Below, one piece after another: positions 1 through 12,660 of a stretch of 64,000 bases of DNA (position 1 is the first letter of the stretch; each line of letters begins with the position of its first letter). Source of the DNA: Ptiloglossa arizonensis (Eukaryota > Arthropoda > Insecta > Hymenoptera > Colletidae); contig NW_027478391.1 of NCBI RefSeq assembly GCF_051014685.1, forward strand, positions 1,302,001-1,366,000. Reading direction: 5' to 3'. The translations under genes were made by a program, and so were the position numbers. The notes under the pieces are model-generated. The model was not told where the DNA came from. It searched no databases and was given only the letters and a program-made list of their open reading frames with translations.

Positions 1-1416
1 GGTATGTGTATTTTTTCCCTAGGCCATTCTGGATAAGCGTTTGGAGCAGCAGAACTGCGAAAAATTTGTTGTCTTCTCAACCATTTCTTAGCTTCAAACT
101 CCCATATCTCGCGAACGGATTGACCTAAACCAAAAATTCCTGTTGCATCTGAAAGTAGAAACTCGCCCGATTACAACGGTATGTGTATTTTTTCCCTAGG
201 CCATTCTGGTTAAGCGTTCGGAGCAGCAGAATTACGAAAAATTTTTTGCCTTCTCAACCATTTCTTGACTTCAAACCCCCATATCTCGCGAACGGATTGA
301 CCTAACCCAAAAATTCCTATTGCATCTGAAAGTAGAAACTCGCCCGATTACAACGGTATGTGTATTTTTTCCCTAGGCCATTGAAGTTAAGCGTTTGGAG
401 CAGCAGAATTGCGAAAAATTTTTTGCCTTCTCAACCATTTCTTGTCTTGAAACTCCCATATCTCGCGAACGGATTGACCTAACCCAAAAATTCCTATTGC
501 ATCTGAAAGTAGAAACTCGCCCGATTACAACGGTATGTGTATTTTTTCCCTAGGCCGTTCTGGTTAAGCGTTTGGAGCAGCAGAATTGCGAAAAATTTTT
601 TGCCTTCTCAACCATTTCTTGGCTTCAAACTGCCATATCTCGCGAACGGATTGACCTAACCCAAAAATTCCTATTGCATCTGAAAGTAGAAACTCGCCCG
701 ACTACAACGGTATGTGTATTTTTTCCCTAGGCCATTCTGGATAAGCGTTTGGAGCAGCAGAACTGCGAAAAATTTGTTGTCTTCTCAACCATTTCTTAGC
801 TTCAAACTCCCATATCTCGCGAACGGATTGACCTAAACCAAAAATTCCTGTTGCATCTGAAAGTAGAAACTCGCCCGATTACAACGGTATGTGTATTTTT
901 TCCCTAGGCCATTCTGGTTAAGCGTTCGGAGCAGCAGAATTACGAAAAATTTTTTGCCTTCTCAACCATTTCTTGACTTCAAACCCCCATATCTCGCGAA
1001 CGGTTTGACCTAACCCAAAAATTCCTATTGCATCTGAAAGTAGAAACTCGCCCGATTACAACGGTATGTGTATTTTTTCCCTAGGCCATTCTGGTTAAGC
1101 GTTTGGAGCAGCAGAATTGCGAAAAATTGTTTGCCTTCTCAACAATTTCTTGGCTTCAAACTCCCATATCTCGCGAACGAATTGACCTAACCCAAAAATT
1201 CCTATTGCATCTGAAAGTAGAAACTCGCCCGATTTCAACGGTATGTGTATTGTTTCCCTAGGCCATTCTGGTTAAGCGTTTGGAGCAGCCGAACTGCGAA
1301 AAATTTGTTGTCTTCTCAACCATTTCTTAGCTTCAAACTCCCATATCTCGCGAAGGGATTGACCTAAACCAAAAATTCCTGTTGCATCTGAAAGCAGAAA
1401 CTCGCCCGATTACAAC
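1..1416. repeat. 4-monomer (708-bp) repeat at left edge
   Basis: Monomers 1-2 (from 1) recur as monomers 5-6 (from 709) with the same linked variants: GGATAAGCG, the TTTGTTGTC change, CCTAAACC, then CGTTCGG with ATTACG. One visible difference is ATTGAC near 296 against TTTGAC near 1,004. The spacing of 708 bp is exactly four monomers. The left end is cut by the window, so the full extent is unknown. Confidence 0.75.
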
Positions 1417-1593
1417 GGTATGTGTATTTTTTCCCTAGGCCATTCTGGTTAAGCGTTCGGAGCAGCAGAATTGCGAAAAATTTTTTGCCTTCTCAACAAT
1501 TTCTTGGCTTCAAACTCCCATATCTCGCGAACGAATTGACCTAACCCAAAAATTCCTATTGCATCTGAAAGTAGAAACTCGCCCGATTACAAC

Positions 1594-1947
1594 GGTATGT
1601 GTATTTTTTCCCTAGGCCATTCTGGTTAAGCGTTTGGAGCAGCAGAAGTGCGAAAAATTTGTTGTCTTCTCAACCATTTCTTAGCTTCAAACTCCCATAT
1701 CTCGCGAACGGATTGATGTAACCCAAAAATTCCTATTGCATCTGAAAGTAGAAACTCGCCCGATTACAACGGTATGTGTATTTTTTCCCTAGGCCATTCT
1801 GGTTAAGCGTTTGGAGCAGCAGAAGTGCGAAAAATTTGTTGTCTTCTCAACCATTTCTTAGCTTCAAACTCCCATATCTCGCGAACGGATTGATGTAACC
1901 CAAAAATTCCTATTGCATCTGAAAGTAGAAACTCGCCCGATTACAAC
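1594..1947. repeat. Single-monomer tandem duplication
   Basis: Two adjacent 177-bp monomers starting at 1,594 and 1,771 appear identical and share the rare combination AGAAGTGCG, TTTGTTGTC, TTCTTAGC and GATTGATGTAACC. Their neighbours lack this combination. This is the smallest amplification step visible in the window. Confidence 0.8.
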
Positions 1948-2124
1948 GGTATGTGTATTTTTTCCCTAGGCCATTCTGGTTAAGCGTTTGGAGCAGCAGA
2001 ATTGCGAAAAATTTTTTGCCTTCTCAACAATTTCTTGGCTTCAAACTCCCATATCTCGCGAACGAATTGACCTAACCCAAAAATTCCTATTGCATCTGAA
2101 AGTAGAAACTCGCCCGATTACAAC

Positions 2125-5100
2125 GGTATGTGTATTTTTTCCCTAGGCCATTCTGGTTAAGCGTTTGGAGCAGCAGAATTGCGAAAAATTTTTTGCCTTC
2201 TCAACCATTTCTTGGCTTCAAAGTCCCATATCTCGCGAACGGATTGACCTATCCCAAAAATTCCTATTGCATCTGAAAGTAGAAACTCGCCCGATTACAA
2301 CGGTATGTGTATTTTTTCCCTAGGCCATTCTGGTTAAGCGTTTGGAGCAGCAGAATTGTGAAAAATTTTTTGCCTTCTCTACCATTTCTTGACTTCAAAC
2401 TCCCATATCTCGCGAACGGATTGACCTAACCCAAAAATTCCAATTGCATCTGAAAGTAGAAACTCGCCCGATTACTACGGTATGTGTATTTTTTCCCTAG
2501 GCCATTCTGGTTAAGCGTTTGGAGCAGCAGAATTGCGAAAAATTTTTTGCCTTCTCAACAATTTCTTGGCTTCAAACTCCCATATCTCGCGAACGAATTG
2601 ACCTAACCCAAAAATTCCTATTGCATCTGAAAGTAGAAACTCGCCCGATTACAACGGTATGTGTATTGTTTCCCTAGGCCATTCTGGTTAAGCGTTTGGA
2701 GCAGCAGAACTGCGAAAAATTTGTTGTCTTCTCAACCATTTCTTAGCTTCAAACTCCCATATCTCGCGAACGGATTGACCTAAACCAAAAATTCCTGTTG
2801 CATCTGAAAGTAGAAGCTCGCCCGATTACAACGGTATGTGTATTTTTTCCCTAGGCCATTCTGGTTAAGCGTTCGGAGCAGCAGAATTGCGAAAAATTTT
2901 TTGCCTTCTCAACCATTTCTTGTCTTCAAACTCCCATATCTCGCGAACGGATTGACCTGACCCAAAAATTCCTATTGCATCTGAAAGTAGAAACTCGCCC
3001 GATTACAACGGTATGTGTATTTTTTCCCTAGGCCATTCAAGTTAAGCGTTTGGAGCAGCAGAATTGCGAAAAATTTTTGGCCTTCTCAACCATTTCTTAG
3101 CTTCAAACTCCCATATCTCGCGAACGGATTGATGTAACCCAAAAATTCCTATTGCATCTGAAAGTAGAAACTCGCCCGATTACAACGGTATGTGTATTTT
3201 TTCCCTAGGCCATTCTGGTTAAGCGTTTGGAGCAGCAGAATTGTGAAAAATTTTTTGCCTTCTCTACCATTTCTTGACTTCAAACTCCCATATCTCGCGA
3301 ACGGATTGACCTAACCCAAAAATTCCAATTGCATCGGAAAGTAGAAACTCGCCCGATTACAACGGTATGTGTATTTTTTCCCTAGGCCATTCTGGTTAAG
3401 CGTTTGGAGCAGCAGAATTGCGAAAAATTTTTTGCCTTCTCAACAATTTCTTGGCTTCAAACTCCCATATCTCGCGAACGAATTGACCTAACCCAAAAAT
3501 TCCTATTGCATCTGAAAGTAGAAACTCGCCCGATTACAACCGTATGTGTATTTTTTCCCTAGGCCATTCTGGTTAAGCGTTTGGAGCAGCAGAATTGCGA
3601 AAAATTTTTTGCCTTCTCAACCATTTCTTGGCTTCAAAGTCCCATATCTCGCGAACGGATTGACCTATCCCAAAAATTCCTATTGCATCTGAAAGTAGAA
3701 ACTCGCCCGATTACAACGGTATGTGTATTTTTTCCCTAGGCCATTCTGGTTAAGCGTTTGGAGCAGCAGAATTGTGAAAAATTTTTTGCCTTCTCTACCA
3801 TTTCTTGACTTCAAACTCCCATATCTCGCGAACGGATTGACCTAACCCAAAAATTCCAATTGCATCTGAAAGTAGAAACTCGCCCGATTACAACGGTATG
3901 TGTATTTTTTCCCTAGGCCATTCTGGTTAAGCGTTTGGAGCAGCAGAATTGCGAAAAATTTTTTGCCTTCTCAACAATTTCTTGGCTTCAAACTCCCATA
4001 TCTCGCGAACGAATTGACCTAACCCAAAAATTCCTATTGCATCTGAAAGTAGAAACTCGCCCGATTACAACGGTATGTGTATTGTTTCCCTAGGCCATTC
4101 TGGTTAAGCGTTTGGAGCAGCAGAACTGCGAAAAATTTGTTGTCTTCTCAACCATTTCTTAGCTTCAAACTCCCATATCTCGCGAACGGATTGACCTAAA
4201 CCAAAAATTCCTGTTGCATCTGAAAGTAGAAGCTCGCCCGATTACAACGGTATGTGTATTTTTTCCCTAGGCCATTCTGGTTAAGCGTTCGGAGCAGCAG
4301 AATTGCGAAAAATTTTTTGCCTTCTCAACCATTTCTTGTCTTCAAACTCCCATATCTCGCGAACGGATTGACCTAACCCAAAAATTCCTATTGCATCTGA
4401 AAGTAGAAACTCGCCCGATTACAACGGTATGTGTATTTTTTCCCTAGGCCATTCAAGTTAAGCGTTTGGAGCAGCAGAATTGCGAAAAATTGTTTGCCTT
4501 CTCAACCATTTCTTGTCTTGAAACTCCCATATCTCGCGAACGGATTGACCCAACCCAAAAATTCCTATTGCATCTGAAAGTAGAAACTCGCCCGATTACA
4601 ACGGTATATGTATTTTTTCCCTAGGCCGTTCTGGTTAAGCGTTTGGAGCAGCAGAATTGCGAAAAATTTTTTGCCTTCTCAACCATTTCTTGTCTTCAAA
4701 CTCCCATATCTCGCGAACGAATTGACCTAACCCAAAAATTCCTATTGCATCTGAAAGTAGAAACTCGCCCGATTTCAACGGTATGTGTATTGTTTCCCTA
4801 GGCCATTCTGGTTAAGCGTTTGGAGCAGCAGAACTGCGAAAAATTTGTTGTCTTCTCAACCATTTCTTAGCTTCAAACTCCCATATCTCGCGAACGGATT
4901 GACCTAAACCAAAAATTCCTGTTGCATCTGAAAGTAGAAACTCGCCCGATTACAACGGTATGTGTATTTTTGCCCTAGGGCATTCTGGTTAAGCGTTTGG
5001 AGCAGCAGAACTGCGAAAAATTTGTTGTCTTCTCAACCATTTCTTAGCTTCAAACTCCCATATCTCGCGAACGGATTGACCTAAACCAAAAATTCCTGTT

Positions 5101-6220
5101 GCATCTGAAAGTAGAAACTCGCCCGATTACAACGGTATGTGTATTTTTTCCCTAGGCCGTTCTGGTTAAGCGTTCGGAGCAGCAGAATTACGAAAAATTT
5201 TTTGCCTTCTCAACCATTTCTTGTCTTCAAACTCCCATATCTCGCGAACGGATTGACCTAACCCAAAAATTCCTATTGCATCTGAAAGTAGAAACTCGCC
5301 CGATTACAACGGTATGTGTATTTTTTCCCTAGGCCATTCTGGTTAAGCGTTTGGAGCAGCAGAATTGCGAAAAATTGTTTGCCTTCTCAACAATTTCTTG
5401 GCTTCAAACTCCCATATCTCGCGAACGAATTGACCTAACCCAAAAATTCCTATTGCATCTGAAAGTAGAAACTCGCCCGATTTCAACGGTATGTGTATTG
5501 TTTCCCTAGGCCATCCTGGTTAAGCGTTTGGAGCAGCAGAACTGCGAAAAATTTGTTGTCTTCTCAACCATTTCTTAGCTTCAAACTCCCATATCTCGCG
5601 AAGGGATTGACCTAAACCAAAAATTCCTGTTGCATCTGAAAGTAGAAGCTCGCCCGATTACAACGGTATGTGTATTTTTTCCCTAGGCCATTCTGGTTAA
5701 GCGTTCGGAGCAGCAGAATTGCGAAAAATTTTTTGCCTTCTCAACCATTTCTTGTCTTCAAACTCCCATATCTCGCGAACGGATTGACCTAACCCAAAAA
5801 TTCCTATTGCATCTGAAAGTAGAAACTCGCCCGATTACAACGGTATGTGTATTTTTTCCCTAGGCCATTCAAGTTAAGCGTTTGGAGCAGCAGAATTGCG
5901 AAAAATTGTTTGCCTTCTCAACCATTTCTTGTCTTGAAACTCCCATATCTCGCGAACGGATTGACCCAACCCAAAAATTCCTATTGCATCTGAAAGTAGA
6001 AACTCGCCCGATTACAACGGTATGTGTATTTTTTCCCTAGGCCGTTCTGGTTAAGCGTTTGGAGCAGCAGAAGTGCGAAAAATTTGTTGTCTTCTCAACC
6101 ATTTCTTAGCTTCAAACTCCCATATCTCGCGAACGGATTGATGTAACCCAAAAATTCCTATTGCATCTGAAAGTAGAAACTCGCCCGATTACAACGGTAT
6201 GTGTATTTTTTCCCTAGGCC
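2125..6220. repeat. 8-monomer (1,416-bp) higher-order repeat, about three copies
   Basis: Several landmarks recur at exactly 1,416 bp. GAAGCTCG is at 2,813, 4,229 and 5,645; AAGTCCC with CCTATCCC is at 2,221 and 3,637; GACCCAAC is at 4,547 and 5,963; and ATTGTGAAA is near 2,357 and 3,773. Extra local repeats interrupt a perfect register, such as another ATTGTG copy near 3,242 (five monomers after the first) and GATTTCAACG at 4,771 and 5,479 (four monomers apart). I read this as an 8-mer block amplified about three times and then altered by shorter unequal exchanges. Limits are approximate. Confidence 0.75.
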
Positions 6221-6726
6221 ATTCTGGTTAAGCGTTTGGAGTAGCAGAATTGCGAAAAATTTTTTGCCTTCTCAACCATTTCTTGGCTTCAAAGTCCCAT
6301 ATCTCGCGAACGGATTGACCTAACCCAAAAATTCCTATTGCATCTGAAAGTAGAAACTCGCCCGATTACAACGGTATGTGTATTTTTTCCCTAGGCCATT
6401 CTGGTTAAGCGTTTGGAGCAGCAGAATTGTGATAAATTTTTTGCCTTCTCTACCATTTCTTGACTTCAAACTCCCATATCTCGCGAACGGATTGACCTAA
6501 CCCAAAAATTCCTATTGCATCTGAAAGTAGAAACTCGCCCGATTACAACGGTATGTGTATTTTTTCCCTAGGCAATTCTGGTTAAGCGTTTGGAGCAGCA
6601 GAATTGCGAAAAATTTTTTGCCTTCTCAACAATTTCTTGGCTTCAAACTCCCATATCTCGCGAACGAATTGACCTAACCCAAAAATTCCTATTGCATCTG
6701 AAAGTAGAAACTCGCCCGATTACAAC

Positions 6727-7788
6727 GGTATGTGTATTGTTTCCCTAGGCCATTCTGGTTAAGCGTTTGGAGCAGCAGAACTGCGAAAAATTTGTTGTCT
6801 TCTCAACCATTTCTTAGCTTCAAACTCCCATATCTCGCGAACGGATTGACCTAAATCAAAAATTCCTGTTGCATCTGAAAGTAGACACTCGCCCGATTAC
6901 AACGGTATGTGTATTTTTTCCCTAGGCCATTCTGGTTAAGCGTTCGGACCAGCAGAATTGCGAAAAATTTTTTGCCTTCTCAACCATTTCTTGTCTTCAA
7001 ACTCCCATATCTCGCGAACGGATTGATCTAACCCAAAAATTCCTATTGCATCTGAAAGTAGAAACTCGCCCGATTACAACGGTATGTGTATTGTTTCCCT
7101 AGGCCATTCTGGTTAAGCGTTTGGAGCAGCAGAACTGCGAAAAATTTGTTGTCTTCTCAACCATTTCTTGTCTTCAAACTCCCATATCTCGCGAACGGAT
7201 TGACCTAACCCAAAAATTCCTATTGCATCTGAAAGTAGAAACTCGCCCGATTACAACGGTATGTGTATTTTTTCCCTAGGCCATTCTGGTTAAGCGTTTG
7301 GAGCAGCAGAACTGCGAAAAATTTGTTGTCTTCTCAACCATTTCTTAGCTTCAAACTCCCATATCTCGCGAACGGATTGACCTAAATCAAAAATTCCTGT
7401 TGCATCTGAAAGTAGACACTCGCCCGATTACAACGGTATGTGTATTTTTTCCCTAGGCCATTCTGGTTAAGCGTTCGGACCAGCAGAATTGCGAAAAATT
7501 TTTTGCCTTCTCAACCATTTCTTGTCTTCAAACTCCCATATCTCGCGAACGGATTGATCTAACCCAAAAATTCCTATTGCATCTGAAAGTAGAAACTCGC
7601 CCGATTACAACGGTATGTGTATTGTTTCCCTAGGCCATTCTGGTTAAGCGTTTGGAGCAGCAGAACTGCGAAAAATTTGTTGTCTTCTCAACCATTTCTT
7701 GTCTTCAAACTCCCATATCTCGCGAACGGATTGACCCAACCCAAAAATTCCTATTGCATCTGAAAGTAGAAACTCGCCCGATTACAAC
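6727..7788. repeat. 3-monomer (531-bp) tandem duplication
   Basis: The markers CTAAATC with AGACACTCG occur at 6,851 and 7,382, exactly 531 bp apart. They are followed in both copies by a GGACCAG monomer and then a monomer joining TTTGTTGTC to TGTCTTC. The copies differ by rare single bases, for example GACCTAACCC in the first and GACCCAACCC (7,733) in the second. Confidence 0.8.
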
Positions 7789-10700
7789 GGTATGTGTATT
7801 TTTTCCCTAGGCCATTCTGGTTAAGCGTTTGGAGCAGCAGAACTGCGAAAAATTTGTTGTCTTCTCAACCATTTCTTGTCTTCAAACTCCCATATCTCGC
7901 GAACGGATTGACCTAACCCAAAAATTCCTATTGCATCTGAAAGTAGAAACTCGCCCGATTACAACGGTATGTGTATTTTTTCCCTAGGCCATTCTGGTTA
8001 AGCGTTTGGAGCAGCAGAAGTGCGAAAAATTTGTTGTCTTCTCAACCATTTCTTAGCTTCAAACTCCCATATCTCGCGAACGGATTGATGTAACCCAAAA
8101 ATTCCTATTGCATCTGAAAGTAGAAACTCGCCCGATTACAACGGTATGTGTATTTTTTCCCTAGGCCATTCTGGTTAAGCGTTTGGAGCAGCAGAAGTGC
8201 GAAAAATTTGTTGTCTTCTCAACCATTTCTTACCTTCAAACTCCCATATCTCGCGAACGGATTGATGTAACCCAAAAATTCCTATTGCATCTGAAAGTAG
8301 AAACTCGCCCGATTACAACGGTATGTGTATTTTTTCCCTAGGCCATTCTGGTTAAGCGTTTGGAGCAGCAGAATTGCGAAAAATTTTTTGCTTTCTCAAC
8401 CATTTCTTAGCTTCAAACTCCCATATCTCGCGAACGGATTGACCTAAACCAAAAATTCCTATTGCATCTGAAAGTAGAAACTCGCCCGATTACAAAGGTA
8501 TGTGTATTTTTTCCCTAGGCCATTCTGGTTAAGCGTTTGGAGCAGCAGAATTGCGAAAAATTTTTTGCCTTCTCAACAATTTCTTGGCTTCAAACTCCCA
8601 TATCTCGCGAACGAATTGACCTAACCCAAAAATTCCTATTGCATCTGAAAGTAGAAACTCGCCCGATTACAACGGTATGTGTATTGTTTCCCTAGGCCAT
8701 TCTGGTTAAGCGTTTGGAGCAGCAGAACTGCGAAAAATTTGTTGTCTTCTCAACCATTTCTTAGCTTCAAACTCGCATATCTCGCGAACGGATTGACCTA
8801 AACCAAAAATTCCTGTTGCATCTGAAAGTAGAAGCTCGCCCGATTACAACGGTATGTGTATTTTTTCCCTAGGCCATTCTGGTTAAGCGTTCGGAGCAGC
8901 AGAATTGCGAAAAATTTTTTGCCTTCTCAACCATTTCTTGTCTTCAAACTCCCATATCTCGCGAACGGATTGACCTAACCGAAAAATTCCTATTGCATCT
9001 GAAAGTAGAAACTCGCCCGATTACAACGGTATGTGTATTTTTTCCCTAGGCCGTTCTGGTTAAGCGTTTGGAGCAGCAGAATTGCGAAAAATTTTTTGCC
9101 TTCTCAACCATTTCTTGGCTTCAAAGTCCCATATCTCGCGAACGGATTGACCTAACCCAAAAATTCCTATTGCATCTGAAAGTAGAAACTCGCCCGATTA
9201 CAACGGTATGTGTATTTTTTCCCTAGGCCATTCTGGTTAAGCGTTTGGAGCAGCAGAATTGTGATAAATTTTTTGCCTTCTCTACCATTTCTTGACTTCA
9301 AACTCCCATATCTCGCGAACGGATTGACCTAACCCAAAAATTCCTATTGCATCTGAAAGTAGAAACTCGCCCGATTACAACGGTATGTGTATTTTTTCCC
9401 TAGGCAATTCTGGTTAAACGTTTGGAGCAGCAGAATTGCGAAAAATTTTTTGCCTTCTCAACAATTTCTTGGCTTCAAACTCCCATATCTCGCGAACGAA
9501 TTGACCTAACCCAAAAATTCCTATTGCATCTGAAAGTAGAAACTCGCCCGATTACAACGGTATGCGTATTGTTTCCCTAGGCCATTCTGGTTAAGCGTTT
9601 GGAGCAGCAGAACTGCGAAAAATTTGTTGTCTTCTCAACCATTTCTTAGATTCAAACTCCCATATCTCGCGAACGGATTGACCTAAACCAAAAATTCCTG
9701 TTGCATCTGAAAGTAGAAACTCGCCCGATTACAACGGTATGTGTATTTTTTCCCTAGGCCATTCTGGTTAAGCGTTCGGACCAGCAGAATTGCGAAAAAT
9801 TTTTTGCCTTCTCAACCATTTCTTGTCTTCAAACTCCCATATCTCGCGAACGGATTGATCTAACCCAAAAATTCCTATTGCATCTGAAAGTAGAAACTCG
9901 CCCGATTACAACGGTATGTGTATTTTTTCCCTAGGACATTCAAGTTAAGCGTTTGGAGCAGCAGAATTGCGAAAAATTTTTTTCCTTCTCAACCATTTCT
10001 TGGCTTCAAAGTCCCATATCTCGCAAACGGATTGACCTAACCCAAAAATTCCTATTGCATCTGAAAGTAGAAACGCGCCCGATTACAACGGTATGTGTAT
10101 TTTTTCCCTAGGCCATTCTGGTTAAGCGTTTGGAGCAGCAGAATTGCGAAAAATTTTTTGCCTTCTCAACAATTTCTTGTCTTCAAACTCCCATATCTCG
10201 CGAACGGATTGACCTAACCCAAAAATTCCTATTGCATCTGAAAGTAGAAACTCGCCCGATTACAACGGTATGTGTATTTTTTCCCTAGGCCATTCTGGTT
10301 AAGCGTTTGGAGCAGCAGAACTGCGAAAAATTTGTTGTCTTCTCAACCATTTCTTCTCTTCAAACTCCCATATCTCGCGAACGGATTGACCTAACCCAAA
10401 AATTCCTATTGCATCTGAAAGTAGAAACTCGCCCGATTACAACGGTATGTGTATTTTTTCCCTAGGCCATTCTGGTTAAGCGTTTGGAGCAGCAGAAGTG
10501 CGAAAAATTTGTTGTCTTCTCAACCATTTCTTAGCTTCAAACTCCCATATCTCGCGAACGGATTGATGTAACCCAAAAATTCCTATTGCATCTGAAAGTA
10601 GAAACTCGCCCGATTACAACGGTATGTGTATTTTTTCCCTAGGCCATTCTGGTTAAGCGCTTGGAGCAGCAGAAGTGCGAAAAATTTGTTGTCTTCTCAA

Positions 10701-12660
10701 CCATTTCTTACCTTCAAACTCCCATATCTCGCGAACGGATTGATGTAACCCAAAAATTCCTATTGCATCTGAAAGTAGAAACTCGCCCGATTACAACGGT
10801 ATGTGTATTTTTTCCCTAGGCCATTCTGGTTAAGCGTTTGGAGCAGCAGAATTGCGAAAAATTTTTTGCTTTCTCAACCATTTCTTAGCTTCAAACTCCC
10901 ATATCTCGCGAACGGATTGACCTAAACCAAAAATTCCTATTGCATCTGAAAGTAGAAACTCGCCCGATTACAAAGGTATGTGTATTTTTTCCCTAGGCCA
11001 TTCTGGTTAAGCGTTTGGAGCAGCAGAATTGCGAAAAATTTTTTGCCTTCTCAACAATTTCTTGGCTTCAAACTCCCATATCTCGCGAACGAATTGACCT
11101 AACCCAAAAATTCCTATTGCATCTGAAAGTAGAAACTCGCCCGATTACAACGGTATGTGTATTGTTTCCCTAGGCCATTCTGGTTAAGCGTTTGGAGCAG
11201 CAGAACTGCGAAAAATTTGTTGTCTTCTCAACCATTTCTTAGCTTCAAACTCGCATATCTCGCGAACGGATTGACCTAAACCAAAAATTCCTGTTGCATC
11301 TGAAAGTAGAAGCTCGCCCGATTACAACGGTATGTGTATTTTTTCCCTAGGCCATTCTGGTTAAGCGTTCGGAGCAGCAGAATTGCGAAAAATTTTTTGC
11401 CTTCTCAACCATTTCTTGTCTTCAAACTCCCATATCTCGCGAACGGATTGACCTAACCCAAAAATTCCTATTGCATCTGAAAGTAGAAACTCGCCCGATT
11501 ACAACGGTATGTGTATTTTTTCCCTAGGCCGTTCTGGTTAAGCGTTTGGAGCAGCAGAATTGCGAAAAATTTTTTGCCTTCTCAACCATTTCTTGGCTTC
11601 AAAGTCCCATATCTCGCGAACGGATTGACCTAACCCAAAAATTCCTATTGCATCTGAAAGTAGAAACTCGCCCGATTACAACGGTATGTGTATTTTTTCC
11701 CTAGGCCATTCTGGTTAAGCGTTTGGTGCAGCAGAATTGTGATAAATTTTTTGCCTTCTCTACCATTTCTTGACTTCAAACTCCCATATCTCGCGAACGG
11801 ATTGACCTAACCCAAAAATTCCTATTGCATCTGAAAGTAGAAACTCGCCCGATTGCAACGGTATGTGTATTTTTTCCCTAGGCAATTCTGGTTAAACGTT
11901 TGGAGCAGCAGAATTGCGAAAAATTTTTTGCCTTCTCAACAATTTCTTGGCTTCAAACTCCCATATCTCGCGAACGAATTGACCTAACCCAAAAATTCCT
12001 ATTGCATCTGAAAGTAGAAACTCGCCCGATTACAACGGTATGTGTATTGTTTCCCTAGGCCATTCTGGTTAAGCGTTTGGAGCAGCAGAACTGCGAAAAA
12101 TTTGTTGTCTTCTCAACCATTTCTTAGATTCAAACTCCCATATCTCGCGAACGGATTGACCTAAACCAAAAATTCCTGTTGCATCTGAAAGTAGAAACTC
12201 GTCCGATTACAACGGTATGTGTATTTTTTCCCTAGGCCATTCTGGTTAAGCGTTCGGACCAGCAGAATTGCGAAAAATTTTTTGCCTTCTCAACCATTTC
12301 TTGTCTTCAAACTCCCATATCTCGCGAACGGATTGATCTAACCCAAAAATTCCTATTGCATCTGAAAGTAGAAACTCGCCCGATTACAACGGTATGTGTA
12401 TTTTTTCCCTAGGACATTCAAGTTAAGCGTTTGGAGCAGCAGAATTGCGAAAAATTTTTTTCCTTCTCAACCATTTCTTGGCTTCAAAGTCCCATATCTC
12501 GCAAACGGATTGACCTAACCCAAAAATTCCTATTGCATCTGAAAGTAGAAACGCGCCCGATTACAACGGTATGTGTATTTTTTCCCTAGGCCATTCTGGT
12601 TAAGCGTTTGGAGCAGCAGAATTGCGAAAAATTTTTTGCCTTCTCAACAATTTCTTGGCT
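7700..12660. repeat. 14-monomer (2,478-bp) tandem duplication
   Basis: Private variants recur at exactly 2,478 bp. TACCTTCAAA is at 8,231 and 10,709; TCGCAAACGG with GAAACGCGCCC is at 10,021 and 12,499; GAAGCTCG is at 8,831 and 11,309; and the GTGATAAAT and GGCAATTCTGG monomers also pair. The copies run roughly 7,700-10,180 and 10,180-12,660, directly adjacent. Few differences are visible (such as TTGTCTT against TTCTCTT near 7,877 and 10,355, and GGAGCAG against GGTGCAG near 11,727), so the duplication looks recent compared with monomer divergence. Confidence 0.85.
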
